Source: Xanthomonas cassavae CFBP 4642 (lineage in GTDB: Bacteria > Pseudomonadota > Gammaproteobacteria > Xanthomonadales > Xanthomonadaceae). From it: DNA of 21,083 bases. Position 1 is the first letter of the stretch. Each line of letters starts with the position of its first letter. Shown here piece by piece: positions 1-7,129 of the stretch. Location: assembly GCF_000454545.1 (NCBI RefSeq), contig NZ_CM002139.1, forward strand, positions 2,458,822-2,479,904, in the 5' to 3' direction. Below the pieces are notes generated by a model. It made no database searches. It had not been told where the DNA came from and saw only the letters and a program-made list of their open reading frames with translations. The position numbers were made by a program, and so were the translations under genes.

Positions 1-988
1 GTGCCAGACGCAGCAGGTTATGGCCGGCAACCTTCAATCCGATGACCACCTTCGCACGTGCCAAGCCGAGCGTGCGTAGACACTTGCCACCTTGTTGCGT
101 CAGTCGCGCGAATGCGTGCTCGACAAACACCCGATCTTTCGCGATGCGCTGATTGCGCCGCTGCTGGGCCGAGCTCAATGCGTTGCCGCGTGTACCTTTG
201 TGCTGGATGTCCACACGATATCCCTCTTGCTTCAAGCGGGCTTCACGGTCCCGGTCGGCATAAGCGCTATCGGCACGAAGTATGCGTGCGGTATTACCCG
301 CATCCAGCAACCGCTCGAAGTACCGGCTGTCATGCACGTTCGCGCTGCTGACCTCGTGCACGCGAATGAATCCCCAGCGACGATCGACATTGGCGTGCAA
401 CTTGTAACCGTAATAGGAGCTGCCGTGCTTGCTCGTCCAGCGCGCATCCACGTCCTTCTGCGCGCGCTTGGCATCGCTCCAATCCTCCGGGATGTCGTTC
501 TGCTTGATGCGCGCGTTTTCCTCGCGCGTGTTGCGCTGGATCGGCGCACTGACGATGCTGGCATCAATGATCTGCCCGCCACGGGCAATGTAACCGGCGC
601 GCGCCAGTTGTCCGCTGATCGCCGCATCGATATCTCCGATCACGTCATTGTTCTTCAGCCGCTCGCGCCATACCCAGATCGTCTTCGCATCCGGCACCTT
701 GCCGCTCTTCTCCAGACCGACGAACCGAACGAAGCTACGCCGATCCAGCAACTGATACTCCAACGCATCGTCGGAAAGGTTGTACAACTGCTGCAACAGC
801 AACACCCTGATCATCACCTCAGTCGGCCACGCTGGCCGGCCACCCTTGGCCTTCGGCCCGAGCGACAGCCTCGCATCCACCGCACGGGCAATACCGCCAA
901 AGTCGATGTGACGCGACAACACGGCCAGCGGATCACTCAATTGCTGACGTTTAGCATCACGTTCTTCACCGGCGAACAAACTGATCAT
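1..988 (-). CDS. IS5-family transposase, partial (C-terminus beyond the window)
   Basis: The minus strand is open from an ATG at 988 to the window edge, giving about 329 residues that begin MISLFAGEERDAKRQQLSDP. A purine-rich GGAGG lies about ten bases upstream of the ATG. The N-terminal half has the IS5-type helical domain (GGRPAWPTEVMIRVLLLQQL). The DDE catalytic core follows with IIDASIV, then RADSAYAD, then FVEHAFARL, supplying the expected Asp, Asp and Glu. It would cut and join the IS ends during transposition. No frameshift is visible, so the enzyme may be intact; only the extreme C-terminus is missing. The long plus-strand frame across the same bases is an antisense shadow. The family call is firm; the specific IS name is not assigned. 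Confidence 0.9.
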   Translation of the reverse strand, partial: MISLFAGEERDAKRQQLSDPLAVLSRHIDFGGIARAVDARLSLGPKAKGGRPAWPTEVMIRVLLLQQLYNLSDDALEYQLLDRRSFVRFVGLEKSGKVPDAKTIWVWRERLKNNDVIGDIDAAISGQLARAGYIARGGQIIDASIVSAPIQRNTREENARIKQNDIPEDWSDAKRAQKDVDARWTSKHGSSYYGYKLHANVDRRWGFIRVHEVSSANVHDSRYFERLLDAGNTARILRADSAYADRDREARLKQEGYRVDIQHKGTRGNALSSAQQRRNQRIAKDRVFVEHAFARLTQQGGKCLRTLGLARAKVVIGLKVAGHNLLRLA

Positions 989-1057
989 CTGTAGCACCCT
1001 CCGCTAGCATCGCATTACGTCAATGATGACAGGATCCTGGGGTTTTTAGAGGTTTCC
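1..1057 (-). mobile_element. IS5-family insertion sequence, cut by the left window edge
   Basis: The element contains the minus-strand transposase described separately. Read on the minus strand, its visible end starts GGAAACCTCTAAAAACCCC at 1057. This resembles the GGAA-starting terminal repeat of the second IS5-family element at the right edge of the window (GGAAACTCTGAACAACTCC). The exact end is a guess to within a few bases, because the other terminus and the target duplication lie outside the window. The element abuts a truncated reading frame to its right (see 1058-1383), which fits insertion into a gene. Confidence 0.7.
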
Positions 1058-1383
1058 TACAGTATCACTGGAGGTGGCATTACCACTATGGGGTATACGA
1101 TGGTGGTCAACTGATTATTGGTGGCGTCACCGTTACACTGACAGGTGCGCCGGCTTTTACTGCCTTTACTAACGTTGGTCGCGTTGGTAGCATAAATGGC
1201 GGTGACAGCGTGTTTACCTTCTCCGGAGCGGCCACGGGTCAGCGGTATCAAATATACACAAATGGGGTGATTTGGGTTAACGGAAAAGGTCCAAATGTCT
1301 TTCCGGGAAACGCGGCGGGAATGGTTGTTGCCGGCGGCACTTACTTACTGATGTCAGAATTTTTGAAGGCTGTTCGTTCGTAA
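1058..1383 (+). pseudogene. Orphan C-terminal coding fragment of unknown function, truncated by the IS5-family element
   Basis: A plus-strand frame runs without stops from the IS boundary to TAA at 1381-1383. It has no usable start codon on the left. The translation is Gly/Val/Thr-rich and repetitive, for example GGQLIIGGVTVTLTG, then GGDSVFTFSGAATGQRY and GNAAGMVVAGGTYLL. This composition suggests a beta-rich surface or phage-tail-like protein, but I do not recognise the family. The left part of the gene was probably removed or separated by the IS insertion at about 1057. It could also be a chance open frame, although the composition argues against that. Confidence 0.45.
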
Positions 1384-1790
1384 AGACCTGCAGTCCTCAT
1401 TCAGAACGGCGATTTGCCAAGCTGGCGCGCTGCGAGCCCGGCTCACGTACGCCCTGCGGGAAATCGATATAGCCCTAATTGCCAATGCTTGGCTGGTTGC
1501 TGGCGGCAAACGGTGAATGGAGCTGCCAGCAACCTGGGCGCCAGCACCCCTCAATGACGGCTTTGGCATTGGTGTCGACTCGACGCGCCCCACCGTTGAG
1601 GTCGCACGTGCCGAGGTATTCCACTACCTTGAGATGTCCTAAAACCCAAGACGCAATGTTCCAATGGCGATCTGTCATCGGTAGAGTTCGAATGGCTACG
1701 CGCACCACTGTCCTGCGTGTCTACAAACCCTGGGCATATCAGGTGAACTCCAACCAGTTCCGAGTAGTACGGATCAATCGGGAAGAGGCA
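1384..1790. other. Stretch without a recognisable gene
   Basis: Short open frames exist on both strands (for example 1475-1708 on the minus strand), but none shows a recognisable motif, a ribosome binding site or a link to the neighbouring genes. The stretch lies between the orphan fragment and the stop codon of the sulfotransferase-like gene. It may be remnant DNA from earlier rearrangements. No terminator hairpin with a T run was seen. Confidence 0.5.
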
Positions 1791-2719
1791 CTAGAACAGA
1801 TACCGGCGCAGTTCGTCCATATCCAGCAAATCGTCGGCGATTCCGTGCGTCGCGATCAGTTCGCTGTATTGCTGGGTATCGTAAGCGAGGGCGCCACGTA
1901 CCGCTTGCAGTTCCGCCGCCGCGAAGTCCGGAGCTGGCTCGTCGAAAGCGAGTTCGCCACAGGAAAAGACGAATGGAACCGGCTCCGTGTCAGGCACATG
2001 GCCGATCAGACGCGTCAGGAACGTGGCGCGGTAATGCGGCTCCTTCAACCGGCCGAGCGACACCAGTAGAATGTCCTCGGGCTGATAGCGCGCGACGAAC
2101 GCGCGTAAACCGATGTAGTAGAAGCTGGCTTCGAGCATCGACAGGAAGGGGAACTGACGCCGCGACATCAGGAACTGCATTTCGTAGTCGGCGCGTTCGG
2201 TGAAGGTGGTCGTGCGTAGCCGTGTGGTCTCGGCCTGGAAATGGCGTTGCACATGCGGAAAGGACTTGCGTGGAAAGGATAACGCAGTGATGTCTCTCAG
2301 TAAATCCAGGGGGACCACGTCCGAGCGCGAGCCGGCTGGTGTTCTATCAGTGATGCAGCCGCCATGCTGGTGATAATCGGCAAACATTTGCGTAGCCCTA
2401 GCGCCGCCAAGTGCTGCAATCTTCTTAAAGCGATACGCGCTCCAGGCCCGTTCCAGGGGGTTCCTCAGGCACAGGACGATCTTGGTTCGCTGCTCCGGGA
2501 GACGCGCAATCACGTGTGGGCTCATCGCATAGGCGACGCTGGCATCGAGCCAGGGCCGCTCTGCCGGCAATGGTTGTGTCGCACCTTCCGCGAGATAAGT
2601 ATATGGCTCCTTGATGCCAGGTAGGATGAAGCGGGCGAGGCCATTGCTGTCGATCCAGCTGGCCAAGGCTGTGGTACCGCCTTTTTCTACGCCAGCTAAA
2701 AAATGTAATCGGGCTTCAT
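1791..2719 (-). pseudogene. Sulfotransferase-like gene with a one-base frameshift near the start
   Basis: The main frame (TTG at 2666 to 1791, 291 residues) contains KIVLCLRNPLERAWSAYRF. This matches the 3'-phosphate PAPS-binding motif RxPxxRxxSxY of sulfotransferases. A PAPS-loop-like segment (LAGVEKGGTTAL) lies upstream of that TTG in the same frame. A better start is ATG at 2719, preceded by AAGGAAGGA, but it reads MKPDYIF and then stops at TAG. The run at 2698-2703 is six T on the coding strand; seven would join MKPDYIF to LAGVEKGGTTAL and give a 309-residue protein of normal length. The gene is therefore probably frameshifted, unless the homopolymer is a sequencing error. Its role would be to transfer sulfate to a glycan, presumably in the flagellin-glycan island. 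The target is inferred. Confidence 0.8.
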
Positions 2720-2931
2720 TGTGCCATCCTTCCTTGCCGGATACCGATCGAGGGAGGCGTGTATCGATTTGCTTGCATAGTCTTCGCTAACTCCACTCTA
2801 TATAGAGGGTGTGGCGGAAAATAAATTCGAATAGCTTCGCCAAATTCAAGCATTACCATGTCTTTACTGTCTGTGTGATTAAGTCGCATGCCTTTATCGG
2901 TGTTATCAACGGGTAGCTATGAATGATGCGG
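2720..2931. other. AT-richer intergenic spacer with a short palindrome
   Basis: This spacer separates the sulfotransferase-like gene from the C-terminal remnant of the methyltransferase gene. It carries a perfect 12-base palindrome, CTCTATATAGAG, at 2796-2807. No gene is supported. The spacer could hold a promoter for the sulfotransferase-like gene, but no convincing -35/-10 pair was identified. Confidence 0.4.
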
Positions 2932-2972
2932 CTAGAAACAATAAAGAACCATCGCATCGGGGCATAACCGAT
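2932..2972 (-). pseudogene. Detached 3' end of the FkbM methyltransferase gene
   Basis: Read on the minus strand, this segment begins with the 8-bp target duplication and continues as codons for CPDAMVLYCF followed by TAG at 2934-2932. The interrupted gene body at 4045-5194 ends in the same 8 bp (ATCGGTTA at 5187-5194) and in the matching phase. Joining the two gives ...RQHNRLCPDAMVLYCF and a stop. The piece was separated first by insertion of IS copy 1 and then placed on the opposite strand from its gene body by the inversion. Confidence 0.85.
2965..2972 (+). repeat. Target-site duplication TAACCGAT, left partner
   Basis: These eight bases border the left end of IS copy 1. Their partner is not at the right end of that copy. 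It appears in reverse complement (ATCGGTTA) at 5187-5194, next to IS copy 2. Eight bases is the usual duplication length for the IS1595 family. The swapped partner is the signature of inversion between the two IS copies. Confidence 0.9.
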
Positions 2973-4044
2973 CCTGATTAGCCCTGACCATCAGCCGCCT
3001 GTCGCAGGATCTGCGCCGCGCTGGGTGGATGCTGCTGTCACCTGAAGCCAACGAGGTGGCGTGATGAGTATCAATGCCGTGCAGTTCCAAGCGGGATTGT
3101 CGATGCCTGAGTTCTTCGCGTCCTACGGCACCGAAGCCAAGTGCTATCGCGCGCTTTACAAGTGGCGCTGGCCGCAAGGCTTTCGTTGCCCTGTTTGTGC
3201 CGGACGCGTGCGCTCGCGTTTCAAGCGGGGTGCTGCGATCTACTACCAATGCAGCGCGTGCCGGCATCAGACCAGCCTGATTGCAGGCACGATGTTCGAA
3301 GGCACCAAGCTGCCGCTGCGCACCTGGATGCTGGCGTTGCACCTGCTGACCTCGACCAAAACCAACATGGCCGCGCTGGAGTTGATGCGGCATCTGGGCG
3401 TCAACTACAAGACGGCCTGGCGGATGAAACACAAGATCATGCAGGTTATGGCCGAGCGCGAATCCATGCGGAAACTGGCGGGTTTCGTGCAGATCGACGA
3501 TGCCTATCTCGGCGGCGAGCGTAACGGTGGCAAGGCCGGACGCGGATCGGAGAACAAACAAGCGTTCCTGATTGCGGTGCAGACCGATGCCACCTTCACC
3601 GCGCCGCGCTTTGTGGTGATCGAGCCGGTGCGCAGCTTCGACAACACCTCGCTGCAGGACTGGATTGCCCGTCGCTTGGCGCCCGAATGCGAGGTCTACA
3701 CCGATGGGCTGGCCTGCTTCCGCCGGCTAGAAGACGCCGGCCACGCGCACACCACGCTGGACACTGGCGGTGGTCGTGCCGCGACCGAAACGGCCGGTGC
3801 ACGTTGGCTCAACGTGGTGCTGGGCAATCTCAAACGCGCCATCAGTGGCGTGTATCACGCCATCGCGCAAGGCAAATACGCAAGGCGTTACCTGGGAGAA
3901 GCGGCCTATCGTTTTAATCGTCGATTCCGCTTGCGCGAGATGCTGCCACGACTTGCCACGGCCATGATGCAATCCACACCATGCCCAGAGCCGGTTTTAC
4001 GTGCAGCGAGCAATTTTCATGGCTGAGAGTCGGGGCTAATCAGG
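2973..4044 (+). mobile_element. IS1595-family insertion sequence (ISXo type), copy 1
   Basis: The element is 1072 bp with imperfect terminal inverted repeats of about 24 bp. The left end is CCTGATTAGCCCTGACC... (2973-2996). The right end, in reverse complement, is CCTGATTAGCCCCGACT... (4021-4044). The two match at 21 of 24 positions. The flanks differ (TAACCGAT left, AAAATTTA right), so this copy lacks its own duplication. Both flanks reappear inverted at copy 2. It carries one transposase gene and interrupts the 3' end of the methyltransferase gene. The name ISXo5/ISXo2-like is from memory of X. oryzae elements. Confidence 0.92.
3064..4026 (+). CDS. IS1595-family transposase, copy 1
   Basis: This 320-residue protein starts MSINAVQFQAG; a GTG at 3061 one codon earlier is the alternative. 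The N-terminal region has the IS1595 zinc ribbon with CPVCAG near residue 40 and CSACRHQ about 25 residues later. This is followed by helices with the LNTSTK-like segment LLTSTKTNMAALELMRHLGV. The ISXO2-like DDE domain starts at QIDDAYLGGERNGGKAGRG, continues with VYTDGLACF, and ends with a late segment containing RWLNVVLGNLKRAISGVYH. It mobilises the element. The reading frame is intact and identical in translation to copy 2, so the duplication is recent. Confidence 0.93.
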   Translation: MSINAVQFQAGLSMPEFFASYGTEAKCYRALYKWRWPQGFRCPVCAGRVRSRFKRGAAIYYQCSACRHQTSLIAGTMFEGTKLPLRTWMLALHLLTSTKTNMAALELMRHLGVNYKTAWRMKHKIMQVMAERESMRKLAGFVQIDDAYLGGERNGGKAGRGSENKQAFLIAVQTDATFTAPRFVVIEPVRSFDNTSLQDWIARRLAPECEVYTDGLACFRRLEDAGHAHTTLDTGGGRAATETAGARWLNVVLGNLKRAISGVYHAIAQGKYARRYLGEAAYRFNRRFRLREMLPRLATAMMQSTPCPEPVLRAASNFHG

Positions 4045-4052
4045 AAAATTTA
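4045..4052 (+). repeat. Target-site duplication AAAATTTA, partner of the one at 6267-6274
   Basis: This 8-bp sequence follows IS copy 1 and is the reverse complement of TAAATTTT, which follows IS copy 2. It is the duplication originally made by copy 2 and was moved here by the inversion. Confidence 0.88.
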
Positions 4053-5186
4053 TTGTTTGCGGATCGGTTTGCAGATCCGAGATTCGAGTGTTGGCAAAAT
4101 CAGCCAATGTTATTGCCATTGTTGATGACTTCCTGCGCGAGCGTCAGAGTCACATATTCGGAATACCCGTCATCAGCTCGGACACCTGGATCGAGTTGGC
4201 CGTAGGCCAAGGCGATGTGACGTCTTGCATTCTGACTCCAGGCGGAACTGCTTTTCAGCATTTCATTAAAATAGCCAATCAGTGGAACCTGCCAACACTA
4301 CTTCCGTTGCAGTTTTTGCATTTATTGGAAATATGCGGCATCGACCATAGCGGGGAGACTGGCCGCTTTTTCTGGTATGGTTACGAATTCTTCAATTCCA
4401 CCTTTGACAATGTCGATTGCCTAGTTAAATTTACCGACAATCTTGCTGATCAACATTCGCAAATTTCATGGCTATGCATCTTGCTTTATAGGCTAACACT
4501 GAATCCATTTTATCTTGAAGCATGTGCTGTAGGCCATGGCGCAGACGATTTCAACCTCAACTCATACTCCACCAACCGCCAATTCTTCAAGTTCAATGAT
4601 CGAGAGGTTTACGTTGATGGTGGCGCCTTCAACGGCGACACGATCGAGGGTTTCTTGCGCGCATGCAAGGGACAGTTCAAAAGAATCCACTCTTTCGAAC
4701 CATCCAATCAGAATAACAATTTAATCCGCTCGCGCCTCAATTTACTTCAGGATCAATATCTTAAGCCATTGGCACCAGCCATTACTTTGCATGAGAAAGG
4801 GTTGTGGGATAGCAGTACGACATTGAAATTTAACCCAGGACAAATTGTTCCAGATTTCGAAATTCCCGGCTTTGTTCAAACCCAGTCCGCGCACCTAGTG
4901 GAATCGAACATTATCAGCCATATATATGAAAAATCGCGCGAAGAAGATATAGCGATAACCGTGCCGGTCACGACTATTGACGAGGCCACGGAAAGGGCAG
5001 CGACATTCATCAAACTGGAGATCGAGGGGTCCGAGCTCAAGGCGCTGCATGGCGCACGAGAGACAATCCTGAAAAACCGCCCCCAAATGGCGATCTCCGC
5101 TTATCATAAGCCCGAGGATCTGTTGACGCTAACCAATTTCGTTACTGAAATGGAAAAGGACTATGAAATTGGCTTCAGGCAACACA

Positions 5187-5194
5187 ATCGGTTA
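5187..5194 (+). repeat. Target-site duplication ATCGGTTA, partner of the one at 2965-2972
   Basis: This 8-bp sequence precedes IS copy 2 and is the reverse complement of TAACCGAT in front of IS copy 1. It codes for part of the methyltransferase C-terminus and lets the interrupted frame be rejoined. Confidence 0.9.
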
Positions 5195-6266
5195 CCTGAT
5201 TAGCCCCGACTCTCAGCCATGAAAATTGCTCGCTGCACGTAAAACCGGCTCTGGGCATGGTGTGGATTGCATCATGGCCGTGGCAAGTCGTGGCAGCATC
5301 TCGCGCAAGCGGAATCGACGATTAAAACGATAGGCCGCTTCTCCCAGGTAACGCCTTGCGTATTTGCCTTGCGCGATGGCGTGATACACGCCACTGATGG
5401 CGCGTTTGAGATTGCCCAGCACCACGTTGAGCCAACGTGCACCGGCCGTTTCGGTCGCGGCACGACCACCGCCAGTGTCCAGCGTGGTGTGCGCGTGGCC
5501 GGCGTCTTCTAGCCGGCGGAAGCAGGCCAGCCCATCGGTGTAGACCTCGCATTCGGGCGCCAAGCGACGGGCAATCCAGTCCTGCAGCGAGGTGTTGTCG
5601 AAGCTGCGCACCGGCTCGATCACCACAAAGCGCGGCGCGGTGAAGGTGGCATCGGTCTGCACCGCAATCAGGAACGCTTGTTTGTTCTCCGATCCGCGTC
5701 CGGCCTTGCCACCGTTACGCTCGCCGCCGAGATAGGCATCGTCGATCTGCACGAAACCCGCCAGTTTCCGCATGGATTCGCGCTCGGCCATAACCTGCAT
5801 GATCTTGTGTTTCATCCGCCAGGCCGTCTTGTAGTTGACGCCCAGATGCCGCATCAACTCCAGCGCGGCCATGTTGGTTTTGGTCGAGGTCAGCAGGTGC
5901 AACGCCAGCATCCAGGTGCGCAGCGGCAGCTTGGTGCCTTCGAACATCGTGCCTGCAATCAGGCTGGTCTGATGCCGGCACGCGCTGCATTGGTAGTAGA
6001 TCGCAGCACCCCGCTTGAAACGCGAGCGCACGCGTCCGGCACAAACAGGGCAACGAAAGCCTTGCGGCCAGCGCCACTTGTAAAGCGCGCGATAGCACTT
6101 GGCTTCGGTGCCGTAGGACGCGAAGAACTCAGGCATCGACAATCCCGCTTGGAACTGCACGGCATTGATACTCATCACGCCACCTCGTTGGCTTCAGGTG
6201 ACAGCAGCATCCACCCAGCGCGGCGCAGATCCTGCGACAGGCGGCTGATGGTCAGGGCTAATCAGG
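5195..6266 (-). mobile_element. IS1595-family insertion sequence (ISXo type), copy 2
   Basis: The element is 1072 bp, the same length as copy 1 and in the opposite orientation, with the same terminal repeats at 5195-5218 and 6243-6266. Its flanks are ATCGGTTA and TAAATTTT, which do not match each other but match the flanks of copy 1 in inverted form. It was inserted in the 5' part of the methyltransferase gene. With copy 1 it forms a pair of kilobase-long inverted repeats around about 1.15 kb. Confidence 0.92.
5213..6175 (-). CDS. IS1595-family transposase, copy 2
   Basis: The translation is identical to that of copy 1 over all 320 residues, including the zinc-ribbon cysteines and the DDE-domain segments QIDDAYLGG and VYTDGLACF. 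The start is ATG at 6175, with a GTG one codon upstream. The frame is intact, so either copy could supply transposase. Identity in the overlapping shadow frames as well indicates that the two copies are essentially identical in DNA sequence. Confidence 0.93.
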   Translation of the reverse strand: MSINAVQFQAGLSMPEFFASYGTEAKCYRALYKWRWPQGFRCPVCAGRVRSRFKRGAAIYYQCSACRHQTSLIAGTMFEGTKLPLRTWMLALHLLTSTKTNMAALELMRHLGVNYKTAWRMKHKIMQVMAERESMRKLAGFVQIDDAYLGGERNGGKAGRGSENKQAFLIAVQTDATFTAPRFVVIEPVRSFDNTSLQDWIARRLAPECEVYTDGLACFRRLEDAGHAHTTLDTGGGRAATETAGARWLNVVLGNLKRAISGVYHAIAQGKYARRYLGEAAYRFNRRFRLREMLPRLATAMMQSTPCPEPVLRAASNFHG

Positions 6267-6274
6267 TAAATTTT
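6267..6274 (+). repeat. Target-site duplication TAAATTTT, right partner
   Basis: These eight bases follow the right end of IS copy 2. The second copy is found inverted at 4045-4052 beside IS copy 1, as expected after recombination between the two elements. Confidence 0.88.
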
Positions 6275-6405
6275 TGATTTTTAAGGAAGTCCGGTGGCGC
6301 CCGATCAAACCACGCAGGAAAAATTCCATGTGGTTGCGCAAGCGAATCACGAAGTTCACAAAGACATCTCTAATAAGCTGTTGCTTGGAAAAAAAAAGGA
6401 TACAT
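6275..6405 (-). pseudogene. Detached 5' end of the FkbM methyltransferase gene
   Basis: Read on the minus strand, this segment encodes MEFFLRGLIGRHRTSLK from ATG at 6329, with GTG at 6359 and ATG at 6405 as alternative starts. Joining it to the inverted body gives ...RHRTSLK followed by NQKFIVCGSVCRSE, but only if the A tract at 6278-6282 (five A on the coding strand) had one more A. With that base the reconstructed gene from 6329 is exactly 413 codons including the stop. ATG 6405 would be in the same frame only if the nine-T tract just after it (6389-6397) were eight. The real start is undecided. The fragment has lost its gene body and cannot make an enzyme. Confidence 0.65.
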
Positions 6406-6511
6406 AAACACAGGCTCTATTTAGATGATGGGGAGTTTTGATAAAAAAATCGTATGGAAGGCCGGTATATACTTCCAGGTGTTAAGTCTGGGGAATGAGG
6501 CTTTCCACTAG
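6406..6511. other. AT-rich spacer between the acyltransferase and the methyltransferase 5' remnant
   Basis: This short AT-rich spacer follows the last intact gene of the glycan operon. No terminator with a clear stem and T run was found. It may have carried a weak promoter or the ribosome binding site for the methyltransferase. Confidence 0.35.
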
Positions 6512-7129
6512 TCAGGAGAGGACGCGCGCGCCGTCCGGCATAAGGGCGTCATAGAAACATCGGTCAGGCAGTACATCGGGCAACACGGAATGCAGCAGCC
6601 ATTCACAGCGCCGACCAATGCGTGCCTGGCGAGGTGCCACACTGCCACTGCCTAGGGTGCTGCCCTGGCCGATTTGCGCGCCTTGCCCTAGTTGTACGCC
6701 GGCATGCAATGTCACACTGGAGCCTACGCGGACATCCGCCTCAACGATAATTTGGCGATCCAGCCAGCTACCTGCACCAATGCGGCTACGCGGTGCCAGA
6801 TTGCAGCCTGGGCCGATGTATACATTGCCCATCAGTTCCACTCCATCAGCAATGATGGTCTGCGGCGAAATCAGATTAATCGTGCGATAGCCAGCCAATC
6901 TCACCTCGGCGAGCAGCTTATGCCGGGCATAGTTCACCGCGCGCTCGTCCAGCGCTACGAACACTTCGGTCTGTGCCGCAGGAAAACGGGCGAACAGTTC
7001 CTCCAGATCGAAGGTGTGGCGATCAGTGGTCGGCAGTTCGAGCGTGGTGTGTTCCAGGCTACAGGCCTGCGCAGTAGCTTGGGCTTTTGCGAGCGCCGCG
7101 CCATGGCCTAACAACACTAGCGCTTTCAA
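6512..7129 (-). CDS. NeuD/PglD-like sugar acyltransferase with left-handed beta-helix
   Basis: This 205-residue protein begins MKALVLLGHGAALAKA, a short Rossmann-like N-terminal part as in NeuD/PglD enzymes. From about residue 85 it has hexapeptide-type repeats (IIADGVELMGNVYIGPGCNLAPRS and onward) that form a left-handed beta-helix. Such enzymes move acetyl or longer acyl groups from CoA or ACP to an amino or hydroxyl group of a nucleotide sugar. The start overlaps the stop of the Rieske gene by four bases, which indicates translational coupling. It is the last intact gene of the operon. Given the upstream ACP and KAS III genes, it or its paralogue at 8294-8941 may use an acyl-ACP donor; that is inference. 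Confidence 0.82.
   Translation of the reverse strand: MKALVLLGHGAALAKAQATAQACSLEHTTLELPTTDRHTFDLEELFARFPAAQTEVFVALDERAVNYARHKLLAEVRLAGYRTINLISPQTIIADGVELMGNVYIGPGCNLAPRSRIGAGSWLDRQIIVEADVRVGSSVTLHAGVQLGQGAQIGQGSTLGSGSVAPRQARIGRRCEWLLHSVLPDVLPDRCFYDALMPDGARVLS

Larger units (their letters stand above)
4045..5203 (+). pseudogene. FkbM-family methyltransferase, gene body inverted between two IS copies
   Basis: The frame is open from just inside the left IS boundary to a TAG inside the next IS end (5201-5203). The only common start is GTG at 4088. The N-terminal third has a Rossmann-like sensor region (KFIVCGS... VIAIVDDF). The FkbM SAM-binding domain follows with YVDGGAFNGDT and HSFEPS, then FIKLEIEGSELKALHGA and MAISAYHKPEDL, the classic family signature. 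FkbM enzymes O-methylate sugars. The gene lost its native C-terminus (now at 2932-2964) and its 5' end (now at 6275-6405), and it points against the operon direction. It has a distinctly lower GC content than the flagellar genes. Expression as a functional enzyme is unlikely. Confidence 0.9.

Noticed and set aside
92..994. Plus-strand 300-codon open frame
   Set aside because: It is the antisense shadow of the IS5-family transposase, which has the DDE motifs on the minus strand.
1479..2069. Plus-strand 196-codon frame over 1479-2069
   Set aside because: It largely overlaps the sulfotransferase-like gene in antisense and has no recognisable motif.
2796..2807. CTCTATATAGAG palindrome as an operator
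   Set aside because: It is a perfect 12-base palindrome, but in AT-rich spacer with no associated promoter elements or second copy, so no function is claimed.
2932..3561. Minus-strand 209-codon frame running from IS copy 1 into the left flank
   Set aside because: Most of it is antisense to the transposase. Only its last codons are meaningful, as the detached 3' end of the methyltransferase.
2973..6266. Composite transposon carrying the methyltransferase gene as cargo
   Set aside because: The outer flanks (TAACCGAT and TAAATTTT) are not a duplication of each other. The cross-matching inner and outer flanks show two separate insertions followed by inversion.
2973..6266. Functional phase-variation switch turning the methyltransferase on and off
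   Set aside because: Both IS copies lie inside the gene, so neither orientation restores a complete reading frame.
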